Assembly (NCBI RefSeq): GCF_900094595.1
Contig: NZ_FMAD01000004.1
Coordinates: 310,001-374,000, forward strand
Direction of reading: 5' to 3'
Origin: Cupriavidus alkaliphilus
Lineage (GTDB): Bacteria; Pseudomonadota; Gammaproteobacteria; Burkholderiales; Burkholderiaceae
Length of the DNA stretch: 64,000 nt
Positions 25,756 through 34,816 of this stretch are shown piece by piece. The translations under genes and the position numbers were made by a program. Below the pieces are notes generated by a model that made no database searches, had not been told where the DNA came from, and was given only the letters and a program-made list of their open reading frames with translations. How positions within the stretch are numbered: position 1 is the first letter of the stretch; the number at the start of each line of letters is the position of its first letter.

Positions 25756-26937
25756 ATGTTCGATCACCTGACCAACCCCGTCCTGCTGGAAACCCGCGCC
25801 GGCATCCGCCGCTTTATCGACGAAGAGCTGCGCCCGCTCGAACAGGAACTCGGCCTGGGTTCCGAGGACCCGTGGCCGCGCGAGACCCTGCGCCAGGTCT
25901 GGCGGCGCTCCAGCGAGCTGGGCTTCTACGCCGCCTGCCTGCCCACCGCGCTCGGCGGCAAGGGCCTGAACATCCAGGAGCAATGCGCGCTCAAGGCCGA
26001 CCTGGCCGCGAGCGGCTCGACGCTGGCCGCGCACGTGCTGGGCGACCTGGGCGGCCCGCCGCGCGTGGGCAACATGCTGAAATACGCCACGCCCGGGCAG
26101 CTCGAGCGGTATTTCAAGCCGGTGATCCGCGGCGAGAAATCGACCTGCTTCGCGCTGACGGAAACGCATTCCGGCTCCGATGCGCAAAGCATCAAGACCT
26201 CGGCCGTGGCCGACGGCGACGAGCTGGTCATCAACGGCGGCAAGCACTACATCAGCGGCGCGCCGTTTGCCGACTTCGCCATCGTCATGTGCGTGACCGA
26301 CGCCACCGCCACGCCGCCGGCCATCACCGCGGTGCTGGTCGACCTGGATCTGCCGGGCGTGACCGTGACCAACGAGTACGTGCCGATGTCGGGCCAGCAT
26401 ATCGATGGCGATATCCGCTTCGACAACGTGCGCGTGCCGCGCGCCAATATCTTCGGCGGCGAGGGCAACGGCTTCAGGCTGGGCATGTCGCGCATCAACG
26501 TGAACCGCCTGCTGCACTGCCCCAGCATGCTGGGGCTGGCCATGCGGGCCTATCAATCGTCGGTGGAATATGCCGGCCAGCGCCGCCAGTTCGGCGGCCC
26601 GATCGCGCGCTTCCAGGCGATCCAGCACATGCTGGCCGACATGGCCGCGGCGCTGTGGGCCAGCGAAAGCATGATCGCGCACACCGCCGCGCTCGCGGAC
26701 GCCGGCGCCGACCTGCGCATGAAGGCCGCGGCGTGCAAGCTCTTTGTCTCGGAGCGCTGCTTCGAGGTGGCGGACAAGGCCGTGCAGATCCACGGCAATG
26801 TCGGCGTCACGCGCGGCCATCCGGTCGAGCAGACCTTCCGCAAGCTGCGCATGTTCCGCATCTTTACCGGCACCAGCGAGATCCAGCGCAACACCATCGC
26901 GCGGGCTATTCTGGAACCGCAGCAGCAGCAAGGCTGA
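25756..26937 (+). CDS. acyl-CoA dehydrogenase
   Basis: 393 aa with the standard domain order. The flavin-binding strand TETHSGSDAQSIKTSAVADGDEL, the middle RRQFGGPIARFQAIQHMLADMA and the C-terminal FTGTSEIQRNTIARAIL (GTSEIQR signature) are clear. It oxidises the acyl-CoA made by the upstream ligase. An ACCGAGGAAACC site precedes the ATG. A strong hairpin begins right at its stop codon. Confidence 0.93.
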   Translation: MFDHLTNPVLLETRAGIRRFIDEELRPLEQELGLGSEDPWPRETLRQVWRRSSELGFYAACLPTALGGKGLNIQEQCALKADLAASGSTLAAHVLGDLGGPPRVGNMLKYATPGQLERYFKPVIRGEKSTCFALTETHSGSDAQSIKTSAVADGDELVINGGKHYISGAPFADFAIVMCVTDATATPPAITAVLVDLDLPGVTVTNEYVPMSGQHIDGDIRFDNVRVPRANIFGGEGNGFRLGMSRINVNRLLHCPSMLGLAMRAYQSSVEYAGQRRQFGGPIARFQAIQHMLADMAAALWASESMIAHTAALADAGADLRMKAAACKLFVSERCFEVADKAVQIHGNVGVTRGHPVEQTFRKLRMFRIFTGTSEIQRNTIARAILEPQQQQG

Positions 26938-26956
26938 CCGTGCCGGCGGCACGGTC
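26936..26956 (+). terminator. strong hairpin after the acyl-CoA dehydrogenase stop
   Basis: A 9-bp perfect stem (GACCGTGCC and GGCACGGTC) with a 3-base loop GGC begins inside the stop codon. There is no T-tract, so it may not stop RNA polymerase; it could instead protect the upstream mRNA or lower expression of the following TctC gene relative to the enzymes. Confidence 0.5.
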
Positions 26957-27013
26957 GCCGCCGGCATCGGGCCCCGCCCACAGCACAATACGACAAGACC
27001 ACGGAGACCAAGC

Positions 27014-28006
27014 ATGAACCGCCGAAACTGGCTTGCCACCGCCGGCGCCGCCGCGCTGGGCAGCCTGCTGCTGCCGGCCCGCGCCGCCAGCGCCTCATCC
27101 CCCTACCCCAGCCGCCCGATCCGCCTGATCGTGCCGTTTATCGCCGGCAGCACGCCGGACAACATTGCGCGCACGCTGTCGGCAGAGTTGGGCAAGAAGC
27201 TTGGCCAGCCGCTGGTGGTCGAGAACATGCCCGGCGCCGGCGGCATCATCGGCGCGGGCGCGCTGCGCCGTGCCGCGCCCGATGGCTACACGCTGGGCAT
27301 CCTGGCCAACTCGCACGTCATCAACGTGCACATGTACCGCAAGATGCCGTACGACCCGACCCAGGACTTCACGCCGATCACGGCGTTGTCGGGCGGGCCG
27401 TCGGCGCTGGTGGTGCCAACCTCCTCGCCCTACAAGAGCGCGGCCGAGCTGGTCGCGGCGATGAAGAAGGAGCCGGGCAAGTTCAACTACGGCTCCGGCG
27501 GCAAGGGCAGCATCGCCCATCTGGCCGTGGAAACCATGCTGCACCAGACCGGGTGCGACGCGGTGCATATTCCCTACAAGGGCGCGCCGGAAATCATCAC
27601 CTCGATGGTGACCGGGCAGACCCAGTTCGGCATGCCGGTGCTGGGCACCGCAACGCAGTACGTGCGCAACAACCAGGTCAGGGTGCTGGCCGTCACCGCC
27701 GCCGCCCGCTCCCCGTACTTCCCCGACGTGCCGACCATGGCCGAAGCGCTGCCGCCCGGCTTTGTCATCGACAACTGGAGCGGCCTGTTTGCGCCGGCCA
27801 ACTTCCCGCCCGAGCTGGCGCAGAAGCTGCACGCCGCGGTGCGCGCGCTGCAGACCGCCGGCGTGTTCGACGCACAGATCAAGGCCAATGCCGGCGAGCT
27901 GCGCCGCAGCGCGTCGCCGGCGCAATTCGGCACCATGGTCGCCAGCGACAACGCGCGCTATGGCGACCTGATGAAGTCGATCGGCATGACCGGCGACCTG
28001 GGCTGA
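27014..28006 (+). CDS. TctC/Bug-type solute-binding protein
   Basis: 330 aa. The leader MNRRNWLATAGAAALGSLLLPARAAS holds a twin-arginine pair. The mature start YPSRPIRLIVPFIAGSTPDNIARTLSAELG and VVENMPGAGGIIGAGALRR match the family. It follows the acyl-CoA dehydrogenase by about 75 bases across a hairpin and precedes a CoA-transferase, so it belongs to the LysR-linked module. Likely binds the acid consumed by the module. Confidence 0.92.
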   Translation: MNRRNWLATAGAAALGSLLLPARAASASSPYPSRPIRLIVPFIAGSTPDNIARTLSAELGKKLGQPLVVENMPGAGGIIGAGALRRAAPDGYTLGILANSHVINVHMYRKMPYDPTQDFTPITALSGGPSALVVPTSSPYKSAAELVAAMKKEPGKFNYGSGGKGSIAHLAVETMLHQTGCDAVHIPYKGAPEIITSMVTGQTQFGMPVLGTATQYVRNNQVRVLAVTAAARSPYFPDVPTMAEALPPGFVIDNWSGLFAPANFPPELAQKLHAAVRALQTAGVFDAQIKANAGELRRSASPAQFGTMVASDNARYGDLMKSIGMTGDLG

Positions 28007-28087
28007 TACAACTGCCCCGCCCCTTGCGCCGCACGCCATCCCGCGCGTGCGGCGCCTGTGTTTCCTCCCTTCTGCCAGAGGCTCCGC

Positions 28088-29182
28088 ATGAAGCCAGCAT
28101 GGTCTTGCCTGAAGGACGTCACCATCATCGACGTCAGCCAGTTGCTGCCCGGCCCGCACGCCTGCAGCCTGCTGCGCCAGCTTGGCGCTGAGGTGATCAA
28201 GGTCGAGCAGCCCGGCAGCGGCGACACCGCGCGCCAACTGGGCGCGCATGTGTATGCGCAGTTCAACCGCGGCAAGCGCTCGGTGGCGCTGGACCTGAAA
28301 TCGGACGCCGGCCGCGCGGCCTTCCTGGACCTGGTACGCGATGCCGACGCCGTGGTCGAAGGCTTCCGCCCCGGCGTGATGGCGCGCCTGGGCTTGGGCT
28401 ATGACGCGCTGGCGGCGGTCAATCCGGCCATCGTGCTGTGTTCCGTCTCCGGCTTCGGCCAGACCGGGCCGTATGCCAGCCACGCCGGGCATGACCTGAA
28501 CTACCTGGCGCTGGCCGGGTACTGGGCCACGCCGGTGCAGGTGCACGACGTGGTCTCGCGCCCGCGCGTGCGGGTGTCGGACTACGCAGCGTCGGGCTAC
28601 GCCGCGTTATCGCTGGCCGTCGCGATCATGAGCGCGCGGCAGAACGGACAGGGGCAGCATCTCGATGTGTCGATCCACGATGCGGTGCTGTCGTGGACCG
28701 CCCATGGTGCCTGGACGGCGCGCGCGCACGAGGATTCACCCCGGGCCTCATCCACCGTGATGCCGGAGAACGACCTGTTCGAAACCCGCGACCGGCGGCA
28801 CCTGGCGATGGGCATCCTGGAAAACAAGTTCTGGGACAACCTGTGCGCGGCGCTGGGCGACGCGTTCCCGGCCCTGCGCGATCCGCGCTTCGCCACGCGC
28901 GCCGGGCGCGGTGCGCACAAGGTGGAGGTCAATGACCTGCTGGCGGCGGTGTTTCGCACGCGGGACCTGGCGGAATGGGAGGACTTCTTTGCGCCGCTCG
29001 ATATTCCGTTCTCGCCGGTGCTGGGGGCTGGCGAGTTGTTCGAGGATGCGCATGTGCGGGCGCGGGAGGTGGTGCGGCGGGTCGAGGGTGGAATTGCGGT
29101 GAGTTTTCCGGTGAAGTTTTCGTTGGGGTTGCCGGCGGGGGACGATTTTGTGGCGGGGGTTGGGGAACACAATGCGGACTGA
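28088..29182 (+). CDS. class III CoA-transferase (CaiB/BaiF family)
   Basis: 364 aa. It opens LKDVTIIDVSQLLPGPHACSLLRQLGAEVIKVEQPG, then YASHAGHDLNYLALAG with the catalytic Asp, a strict CaiB/BaiF landmark. Amino-acid racemase-type members (AMACR) share the GHDLNY form, so an acyl-CoA racemase/epimerase is an equal reading to a transferase. Last gene of the LysR-linked module. Codon use near the end (many GTGGGG-type codons) is more G-rich than the rest. Confidence 0.88.
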   Translation: MKPAWSCLKDVTIIDVSQLLPGPHACSLLRQLGAEVIKVEQPGSGDTARQLGAHVYAQFNRGKRSVALDLKSDAGRAAFLDLVRDADAVVEGFRPGVMARLGLGYDALAAVNPAIVLCSVSGFGQTGPYASHAGHDLNYLALAGYWATPVQVHDVVSRPRVRVSDYAASGYAALSLAVAIMSARQNGQGQHLDVSIHDAVLSWTAHGAWTARAHEDSPRASSTVMPENDLFETRDRRHLAMGILENKFWDNLCAALGDAFPALRDPRFATRAGRGAHKVEVNDLLAAVFRTRDLAEWEDFFAPLDIPFSPVLGAGELFEDAHVRAREVVRRVEGGIAVSFPVKFSLGLPAGDDFVAGVGEHNAD

Positions 29183-29493
29183 TGCCCGCGCGGCCTGTCC
29201 TTTCCCGCGCTGGAACCTGCAAACCTCGCATTCCGTCCGTTGGGCGGCCGCTCCGGAGCCATGATCAAGCGCTACGACGATGGCACGCTCACCGGCCAGC
29301 CATCGCCAACATGCTTTGATCCGCTGCGGCGGATATGGAACCGCTGAAGCTCGAACGAGCGAGGGGCCCGGCCACCGCAATCTTCGATCGCGTTGCCTTA
29401 TCCGGCGACCAAGCGCCGGGATTCTTCTCCGCGGAGCCGCCGCGTACTACGTAGCGCCTGGAAGCAAAGTGCGGTCAGAAAAGGCCCGGCGGC
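29183..29493. other. intergenic region, no gene recognised
   Basis: About 310 bases. A short frame from 29261 begins MIKRYDDGTLTGQPSP and stops after 25 codons; it may be a remnant but matches nothing I can name. No hairpin-T terminator is seen. Confidence 0.4.
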
Positions 29494-29736
29494 TCAGCGT
29501 TTCTCGTCGAGCAGGTCGTTCAGGATCTCGTCGAAGGTCGCCTGCGCGTCCTCCAGCGCCTGCAGTGCCGCGTCGAAGGTCTGCAGCGCCAGTTTCGACG
29601 GCTTGCCGCTGCCCTGCGGCGGATAGTGGGCCTGCAGCGCCGTGAAGGCGACCTGCACCTGCCGCGTGGCCGCAACCACGCGTTCCATCGCCTGCGCCTC
29701 TTCGGCGCGGTATTGCTCGTGTTTCTGTTCGCTCAT
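29494..29736 (-). CDS. small helical protein, 80 aa
   Basis: Begins MSEQKHEQYRAEEAQAMERVVAATRQVQVAF, a long amphipathic helix, then LQTFDAALQALEDAQATFDEILNDLLDEKR, a second. The pattern suggests a two-helix coiled coil. No signal peptide. GC-rich but with coding-like codon choice. Unknown function; divergent from the hydrolase that follows. Confidence 0.6.
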   Translation of the reverse strand: MSEQKHEQYRAEEAQAMERVVAATRQVQVAFTALQAHYPPQGSGKPSKLALQTFDAALQALEDAQATFDEILNDLLDEKR

Positions 29737-29926
29737 GCCGGTTGGCTCCCTGAAGGCGCGTCGTCTCGGTGGGGTGCGCGCGCCCGAATGAGGCATATCG
29801 TACAAGAACTGCGCCGGCCGGCTTGCGCCGCGGCCACGCCGCCGGCAAAAATAAGGTAGGCTGCGCGGCTGGGCGGCAAGGCCGGCGCATACGCGCCACG
29901 CCTGGCCGCGGCCACTGACGAATGCC

Positions 29927-30877
29927 ATGCCATTGACCACCCGCCGCGCGCTGGCGGCCGCGCTGATGACCGCCAGCGGCTTTGCCTGCTACTGGACCTA
30001 CCTGACGCTGAACCAGGACCGGCTGCTGTTCGACGCGCGCCGGCGCCCCCCGCGCGACCTGCCCGACGGCATCATCGGCTATTCGCACCTGATCCCCGGC
30101 GGCGTGGTGCGGGGCTACATCTACCACGCGCCCGGCGACACCGTGCGCGACCTGCTGTTCTACCTGCCGGGCCGCGGCGAAGATGTGCTGGAAACGCTGC
30201 AATACGCGCGCTGGCTGCCTGCCGGCATGGGCTTCGCCACCTACGATTACCGCGGACTGGGCCACTCCGACGGGCGCCCGTCCGAGGGCGCGGCGGTGGC
30301 CGACGCCAGCCAGTTCCTGTTGCATGTGCGGCGCGTGTTCCCCGACGCCCGCGTGCACGTGGTGGGGCGCAGCCTGGGCACCGGCGTGGCGATCCAGCTG
30401 GCGGACCTGCAGGATTTCGAGAGCCTGCAGCTGATCACCCCCTACGATTCGCTGCTCGAGCTGGTGCGCAAGCGCTTTCCGCTGGTGCCGCTGCGCCAGC
30501 TGATGCGCCACCACTTCGACTCGATCTCGCATTGCAAAAAGGTCGTACAGAGCACCAAGGTGCTGTTGGCCGCCACTGACGAAGTGGTGCCGCATGCCTG
30601 CTCGGAACGGCTGATGGCAGCGTGGCCCGGCCCGGTGGCGCTGCAGACCGTGCCGGATACCGATCACTTCACCATCATCGAACGCGAGGAGACCTGGCTC
30701 GCGCTGTGCGAATTCGCGCGCCAGCACAGCCAGGCGCGCCTGCGCGTCGCCGCGGTCCAGCCGGAGCCAGCGCCGGCACAGCCAGTGCCGCGGCCGGCAC
30801 CGCCGAGTGCGCCCGCGCCGCAGCCGGTCGACCATGACGAGCTGGGCAATCCGCTGCCGCTGGCGGCCAGCCGCTGA
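29927..30877 (+). CDS. alpha/beta hydrolase, membrane-anchored
   Basis: 316 aa. N-terminal hydrophobic segment (ALAAALMTASGFACYWTYLTL) is a signal anchor. The nucleophile elbow is GRSLG with Ser149, the acid lies in the TDEVVP segment and the catalytic His in DTDHFTII. The fold and the DYRGLGHSDGRPSE turn resemble the BEM46/FrsA-like group of serine hydrolases. The C-terminus is Pro/Ala-rich. The substrate is unknown. Followed across a hairpin by a PBP1-type gene. Confidence 0.85.
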   Translation: MPLTTRRALAAALMTASGFACYWTYLTLNQDRLLFDARRRPPRDLPDGIIGYSHLIPGGVVRGYIYHAPGDTVRDLLFYLPGRGEDVLETLQYARWLPAGMGFATYDYRGLGHSDGRPSEGAAVADASQFLLHVRRVFPDARVHVVGRSLGTGVAIQLADLQDFESLQLITPYDSLLELVRKRFPLVPLRQLMRHHFDSISHCKKVVQSTKVLLAATDEVVPHACSERLMAAWPGPVALQTVPDTDHFTIIEREETWLALCEFARQHSQARLRVAAVQPEPAPAQPVPRPAPPSAPAPQPVDHDELGNPLPLAASR

Positions 30878-30878
30878 G

Positions 30879-30898
30879 CCGGCCGGAGGTCCGGCCGG
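30879..30898 (+). terminator. GC hairpin between hydrolase and PBP genes
   Basis: CCGGCCGGA and TCCGGCCGG arms around GG, directly after the hydrolase stop. No T-tract. It may partly terminate or stabilise the hydrolase mRNA. Confidence 0.4.
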
Positions 30899-30921
30899 TG
30901 GCAGCGGGTAAAATGCGGCCC

Positions 30922-33030
30922 ATGAAAAAGTTCGCAGTCAAGGCAGGCGGCGCCGCACTGGCGCTGGCTGCCGCCGGTGCCTTGCTGGCCGGTTTTGCCG
31001 CGGTGGTCAGCCTGCGGCAGCTTCCCCCCGTCGATGCGCTGCGCGACTACCGGCCCGATGTGCCGCTGCGCATCTACACCAGCGACAACGTCCAGATCGG
31101 CGAGTTCGGCAGCGAGCACCGCGAGTTCATTCCCTTCGAGCAGATCCCGCGACACATGGTGCAGGCGCTGCTCGCGGCCGAGGACGACCAGTTCTACGAG
31201 CACCAGGGCATCGACATCCCCGGCGTGTTGCGCGCCGCGCTGGCCAACCTCGGCCAGGGCTACGCCCAGGGCGCTTCCACCATCACCATGCAGGTGGCGC
31301 GCGCCTTCTACCTGTCGCGCGAGAAGACGCTGGCGCGCAAATGGTACGAGATGCTGCTGGCCTGGCGCATCGACCATGCGCTGCCCAAGGACCGCATCCT
31401 CGAGCTGTACATGAACCAGGTCTACCTGGGCGAGCATGCCTATGGCTTCGGCAGCGCCGCGCACGCCTACTTCGGCAAGCCGCTGGCGTCGCTGTCGCTG
31501 GCCGAGACCGCGATGCTGGCTGGCCTGCCGAAGGCGCCTTCGGCGGTGAACCCGGTGGTCAATTTCGCGCGCGCCAAGCGGCGCCAGGAGTATGTGCTGG
31601 GGCGCATGCTGGCGCTGGGCATGATCAGCCAGGACGATTACCGCGAAGCCCGCGCCGCGCGCCTGGTCGTCAGCGACGACAGCCCCGGCAGCTTTGCCGG
31701 CCATGCGGAGTACGTGGCCGAGCTGGCGCGCCAGCTCGCGCGCGAGCGCTTTGGCGACGAGGCCTACACGCGCGGCCTGAACGTCTACACCACGGTGTCG
31801 TCGGTGCGCCAGACCCTGGCCTACGATGCCGTGCACGGCGGGCTGGAGCGCTACGCGCGCCGCCACCGCAAGTTCGTCAAGGACCTGTCGCAAGGGCCGC
31901 AGGCCGCGCTGGTGTCGCTCGACACCAGCACCGGCGCGATCGAGGCCATGGTCGGCGGCGCCGATTTCGCCGCCAGCCGCTTCAACCATGCCACCCAGGC
32001 GCTGCGCCAGCCGGGCTCGACCTTCAAACCCTTCGTCTATGCCGCGGCGCTGGAGCGTGGTGTGTCGCCCGGCACGCTGATCAACGACGCGCCGCTGCCG
32101 ACGGGTTCGCGCTGGCAGCCGTCCAACGACGACGGGCGCTTTGTCGGCCCCATCAGCGTGCGCCAGGCGCTGGCCGAATCGCGCAACCTGCCCGCGATCC
32201 GCACGCTGCAGGCGATCGGCATCCCCTATGCGGTGGAATTCGCCAGCCGCTTCGGCTTCTCTCCCAGGCGGCTGCCGCGTTACCTGCCGCTGGCGCTGGG
32301 CACCGGCACCACCTCGCCGCTGCGCCTGGCCGCGGCCTATGGCGTATTCGCCAACGGCGGCCACCGCCTCGAGCCCTACCTGATCGAGCGCATCACCGAC
32401 AGCGACGGCAACGTGCTGTTCAGCGCCGCGCAGGACGCGCAGGAACGCCCCGCGCCGCCGCCCGTGATCAGCAAGCGCAACGCCTTCGTGATGGACAGCC
32501 TGCTGCGCAGCGTGGTCGACACCGGCACCGGCACCGGCGTGCGCCGCTACCTGCGCCGCGACGACGTGGCCGGCAAGACCGGCACTACCAACGACTCGGT
32601 CGACGGCTGGTTCGCCGGCTATGGCGGCGGCGTGGTCACGGTGGCGTGGATGGGCTATGACGACAACCGCAGCCTGGGCGAGCATGAGTTCGGCGCCACC
32701 ACCGCGCTGCCGGTGTGGGCCGCCTACATGGAAGGCCGCCTGGCCGGCGTGCCGGAGGCCGGCGTGCAGGCGCCCGCCGGCCTCGTGCAGGCGGGCGGCG
32801 ACTGGATGTACGCGGAGAATGCCGACGGCAGCCAGGGCATCGCCGCGATCGGCTTCCCGCCGCCGGCTCCCGCCACGGCGCCGGCCAGCCAGCCGCTCGC
32901 GGATCCGGTCGCGAGCAACCCCGGCAGCCCCTCCCAGGCGTCCCCCGCGGTTCCGGCCGCGCCCACCCCCGTCACCAGCGCGGAGCCAGGCGCCGCCACG
33001 CCGGCAGCGCCAACCGCAAACCCGCTGTAG
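30922..33030 (+). CDS. penicillin-binding protein 1 family, bifunctional transglycosylase/transpeptidase
   Basis: 702 aa from the ATG at 30922. One membrane anchor (residues about 8-30), then a GT51 transglycosylase domain (EDDQFYEHQGIDIPG, QGASTITMQVARAFYL, KILELYMNQVYLG-like). A transpeptidase domain follows with SxxK in GSTFKPF, SxN in SRN and KTG in AGKTGTTNDSVDGW. It polymerises and cross-links peptidoglycan at the inner membrane. It is shorter than the main PBP1A proteins and ends in a Pro/Ala tail, so it is probably an accessory class A enzyme. Alternative starts at 30898 and 30913 exist. Confidence 0.92.
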   Translation: MKKFAVKAGGAALALAAAGALLAGFAAVVSLRQLPPVDALRDYRPDVPLRIYTSDNVQIGEFGSEHREFIPFEQIPRHMVQALLAAEDDQFYEHQGIDIPGVLRAALANLGQGYAQGASTITMQVARAFYLSREKTLARKWYEMLLAWRIDHALPKDRILELYMNQVYLGEHAYGFGSAAHAYFGKPLASLSLAETAMLAGLPKAPSAVNPVVNFARAKRRQEYVLGRMLALGMISQDDYREARAARLVVSDDSPGSFAGHAEYVAELARQLARERFGDEAYTRGLNVYTTVSSVRQTLAYDAVHGGLERYARRHRKFVKDLSQGPQAALVSLDTSTGAIEAMVGGADFAASRFNHATQALRQPGSTFKPFVYAAALERGVSPGTLINDAPLPTGSRWQPSNDDGRFVGPISVRQALAESRNLPAIRTLQAIGIPYAVEFASRFGFSPRRLPRYLPLALGTGTTSPLRLAAAYGVFANGGHRLEPYLIERITDSDGNVLFSAAQDAQERPAPPPVISKRNAFVMDSLLRSVVDTGTGTGVRRYLRRDDVAGKTGTTNDSVDGWFAGYGGGVVTVAWMGYDDNRSLGEHEFGATTALPVWAAYMEGRLAGVPEAGVQAPAGLVQAGGDWMYAENADGSQGIAAIGFPPPAPATAPASQPLADPVASNPGSPSQASPAVPAAPTPVTSAEPGAATPAAPTANPL

Positions 33031-33064
33031 ACTTGCGGCTTTCCCGATTTCCGTCCCGAACCCG

Positions 33065-34318
33065 ATGTCCAGCCACAGCCCGCTGCTGATCTGGTCGGTC
33101 GCCGCGCTGACCACCGCTGGCGTCCTGTTCCGCCCCTTCCGCCTGCCCGAAGCCTTCTGGGCTGCCGGTGGCGCCCTGCTGCTGTGCGCCACCGGCCTGA
33201 TGGCGCTGCCCGAGGCCTTCGCCGCGGTGCTGCGCGGCTACGACGTGTACCTGTTCCTGGCCGGCATGATGCTGATCGCGGAACTGGCCCGCAAGACCGG
33301 GCTGTTCGACCACGTTGCCGCGCTCGCCGTGCGCCAGGCGCGCGGCTCGGCGCCGCGGCTGTTTCTGCTGGTGTACGGCTTCGGCACGCTGGTAACGGCG
33401 TTCATGTCCAACGACGCCACCGCCGTGGTGCTGACGCCCGCCGTGCTGGCCGCGACCCGCGCCGCGCGCGTGCGCCAGCCGCTGCCCTACCTGTACGCCT
33501 GCGCCTTTATCGCCAACGCGGCCAGCTTCGTGCTGCCGATCTCCAACCCGGCCAACCTGGTGATCTTCGGCGAGCGCATGCCGCCGCTGGCCGGATGGCT
33601 GGCGAGCTTCGCGCTGCCGTCGCTGGCCGCGATCGTGGCCACGCTGGCGGCGCTGTGGTGGACCCAGCGCGCAGCGCTGGCCGAGCCCATTGCCGATGAC
33701 GTGCCGGTGCCGCCGCTGTCGCGGCAGGCGTGGATGAGCGCGCTGGGCATCGTGCTGACCGGGCTGGGGCTGCTGGTGGCGTCGCTGCGCGGCAACGCGC
33801 TGGGCTTGCCCACCTGCGCCGCGGGCGTGGCCACGCTGCTGCTGGTTTGCGCCACCCGGCGCGAGCTGCTGTGGCCGACGCTGCGCGAGGTGTCGTGGGG
33901 CGTGCTGCCGATGGTGGCCGGGCTGTTCGTGCTGGTGGCGGCGCTGGAGCAGACCGCGGTGATCCGCCATCTTGCCGACGCAGTCGCGGCGGCCTCGCGC
34001 GACGGCGGCGCGCTGGCGCTGCTGGGCGTGGGCGCGGTGGTGGCACTGGCGGGCAACGTGGCCAACAACCTGCCGGCCGGTCTGATCGCGGCGTCTGCGC
34101 TCGACGCCGGACACGCGTCGCACGCAGTCAGCGGCGCGGTGCTGGTCGGCATCGACCTGGGCCCCAACCTGTCCGTCACCGGCTCGCTCGCCACACTGCT
34201 GTGGCTGACGGCGCTGCGCCGCGAAGGGCTGCAGGTCAGCGCCGGCCAGTTCCTGCGCGTGGGCGCCGTGGTGATGCCGGCGGCAATGCTGCCGGCACTG
34301 GCGCTGCTGTTGCTTTAG
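33065..34318 (+). CDS. ArsB/CitM-type ion transporter (SLC13/NhaD superfamily)
   Basis: 417 aa with about 11 hydrophobic spans. Marks: FMSNDATAVVLTPAVLAATR and PISNPANLVIFGERMPPLAGW are the paired re-entrant loops of the ArsB branch, repeated in the second half (NVANNLPAGLIAASALDA, GIDLGPNLSVTGSLATLLW). It is likely an arsenite or anion transporter. No ars regulator is nearby, so the true ion is uncertain. It begins about 35 bases after the PBP gene. Confidence 0.85.
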   Translation: MSSHSPLLIWSVAALTTAGVLFRPFRLPEAFWAAGGALLLCATGLMALPEAFAAVLRGYDVYLFLAGMMLIAELARKTGLFDHVAALAVRQARGSAPRLFLLVYGFGTLVTAFMSNDATAVVLTPAVLAATRAARVRQPLPYLYACAFIANAASFVLPISNPANLVIFGERMPPLAGWLASFALPSLAAIVATLAALWWTQRAALAEPIADDVPVPPLSRQAWMSALGIVLTGLGLLVASLRGNALGLPTCAAGVATLLLVCATRRELLWPTLREVSWGVLPMVAGLFVLVAALEQTAVIRHLADAVAAASRDGGALALLGVGAVVALAGNVANNLPAGLIAASALDAGHASHAVSGAVLVGIDLGPNLSVTGSLATLLWLTALRREGLQVSAGQFLRVGAVVMPAAMLPALALLLL

Positions 34319-34816
34319 GCCGTCGGCCTCAACCGTTGGCGGGGACGTCCGCCGCCGGGCTGCGCGGCGCCGGCGACAATGGCCGGCGCAGTCCGCCCGC
34401 GCCGTGGCGCACGGCGCTGGCATGGTGTTCCGCGACACCGGTTTCCACCGGCGTGGCCGGTACCGGCACTGTCACCACATGGAGCAACATCAGGCTGCTG
34501 CACGGAAAGGCGATCGGCATGATGAGGTGGATCCCGACAAAGCGTCAGGCCGCGCTTGGCCGCGGCCGGGTGCCGGCAGCCTGCGACGGGCTGCCTGGTG
34601 TTGTGCAGACATTATGTGGGCTTGTCGGCGCCCTGCGTGGCGGGCTTGAGCGATGTCACGAACTCTTCATGGAAAGCGCATCGGTTGTGGCGTATCCGGC
34701 CCACCGCAACGTCCTTTCCCAGCCACTGCGCGGGTTGTGAGGCCACGGCATCTGCCATATAGTGAATCCGGCACACACCCGCTGCGCAGCCATTCACGCC
34801 ATCACCACCCCCATCC
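34319..34816. other. intergenic region of about 500 bases
   Basis: No confident gene. A minus-strand frame (34329-34520) starts MPIAFPCSSLMLLHVVTVPVPATP and may be a small hydrophobic protein, but no ribosome site is seen. AGGCC-GTC-GGCCT near 34317 is a short palindrome after the transporter stop. The folE start follows at 34817. Confidence 0.35.

Noticed and set aside
30664..33192. Long minus-strand frame opposite the PBP gene
   Set aside because: Antisense shadow; no protein features.
33065..34318. ArsB-like transporter as part of the ars operon
   Set aside because: It is about 29 kb from the ars genes and next to a PBP gene, with no ArsR site, so its ion is uncertain.
34329..34520. Small hydrophobic frame on the minus strand before folE
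   Set aside because: No ribosome site and no known family; kept only as a note on the gap.
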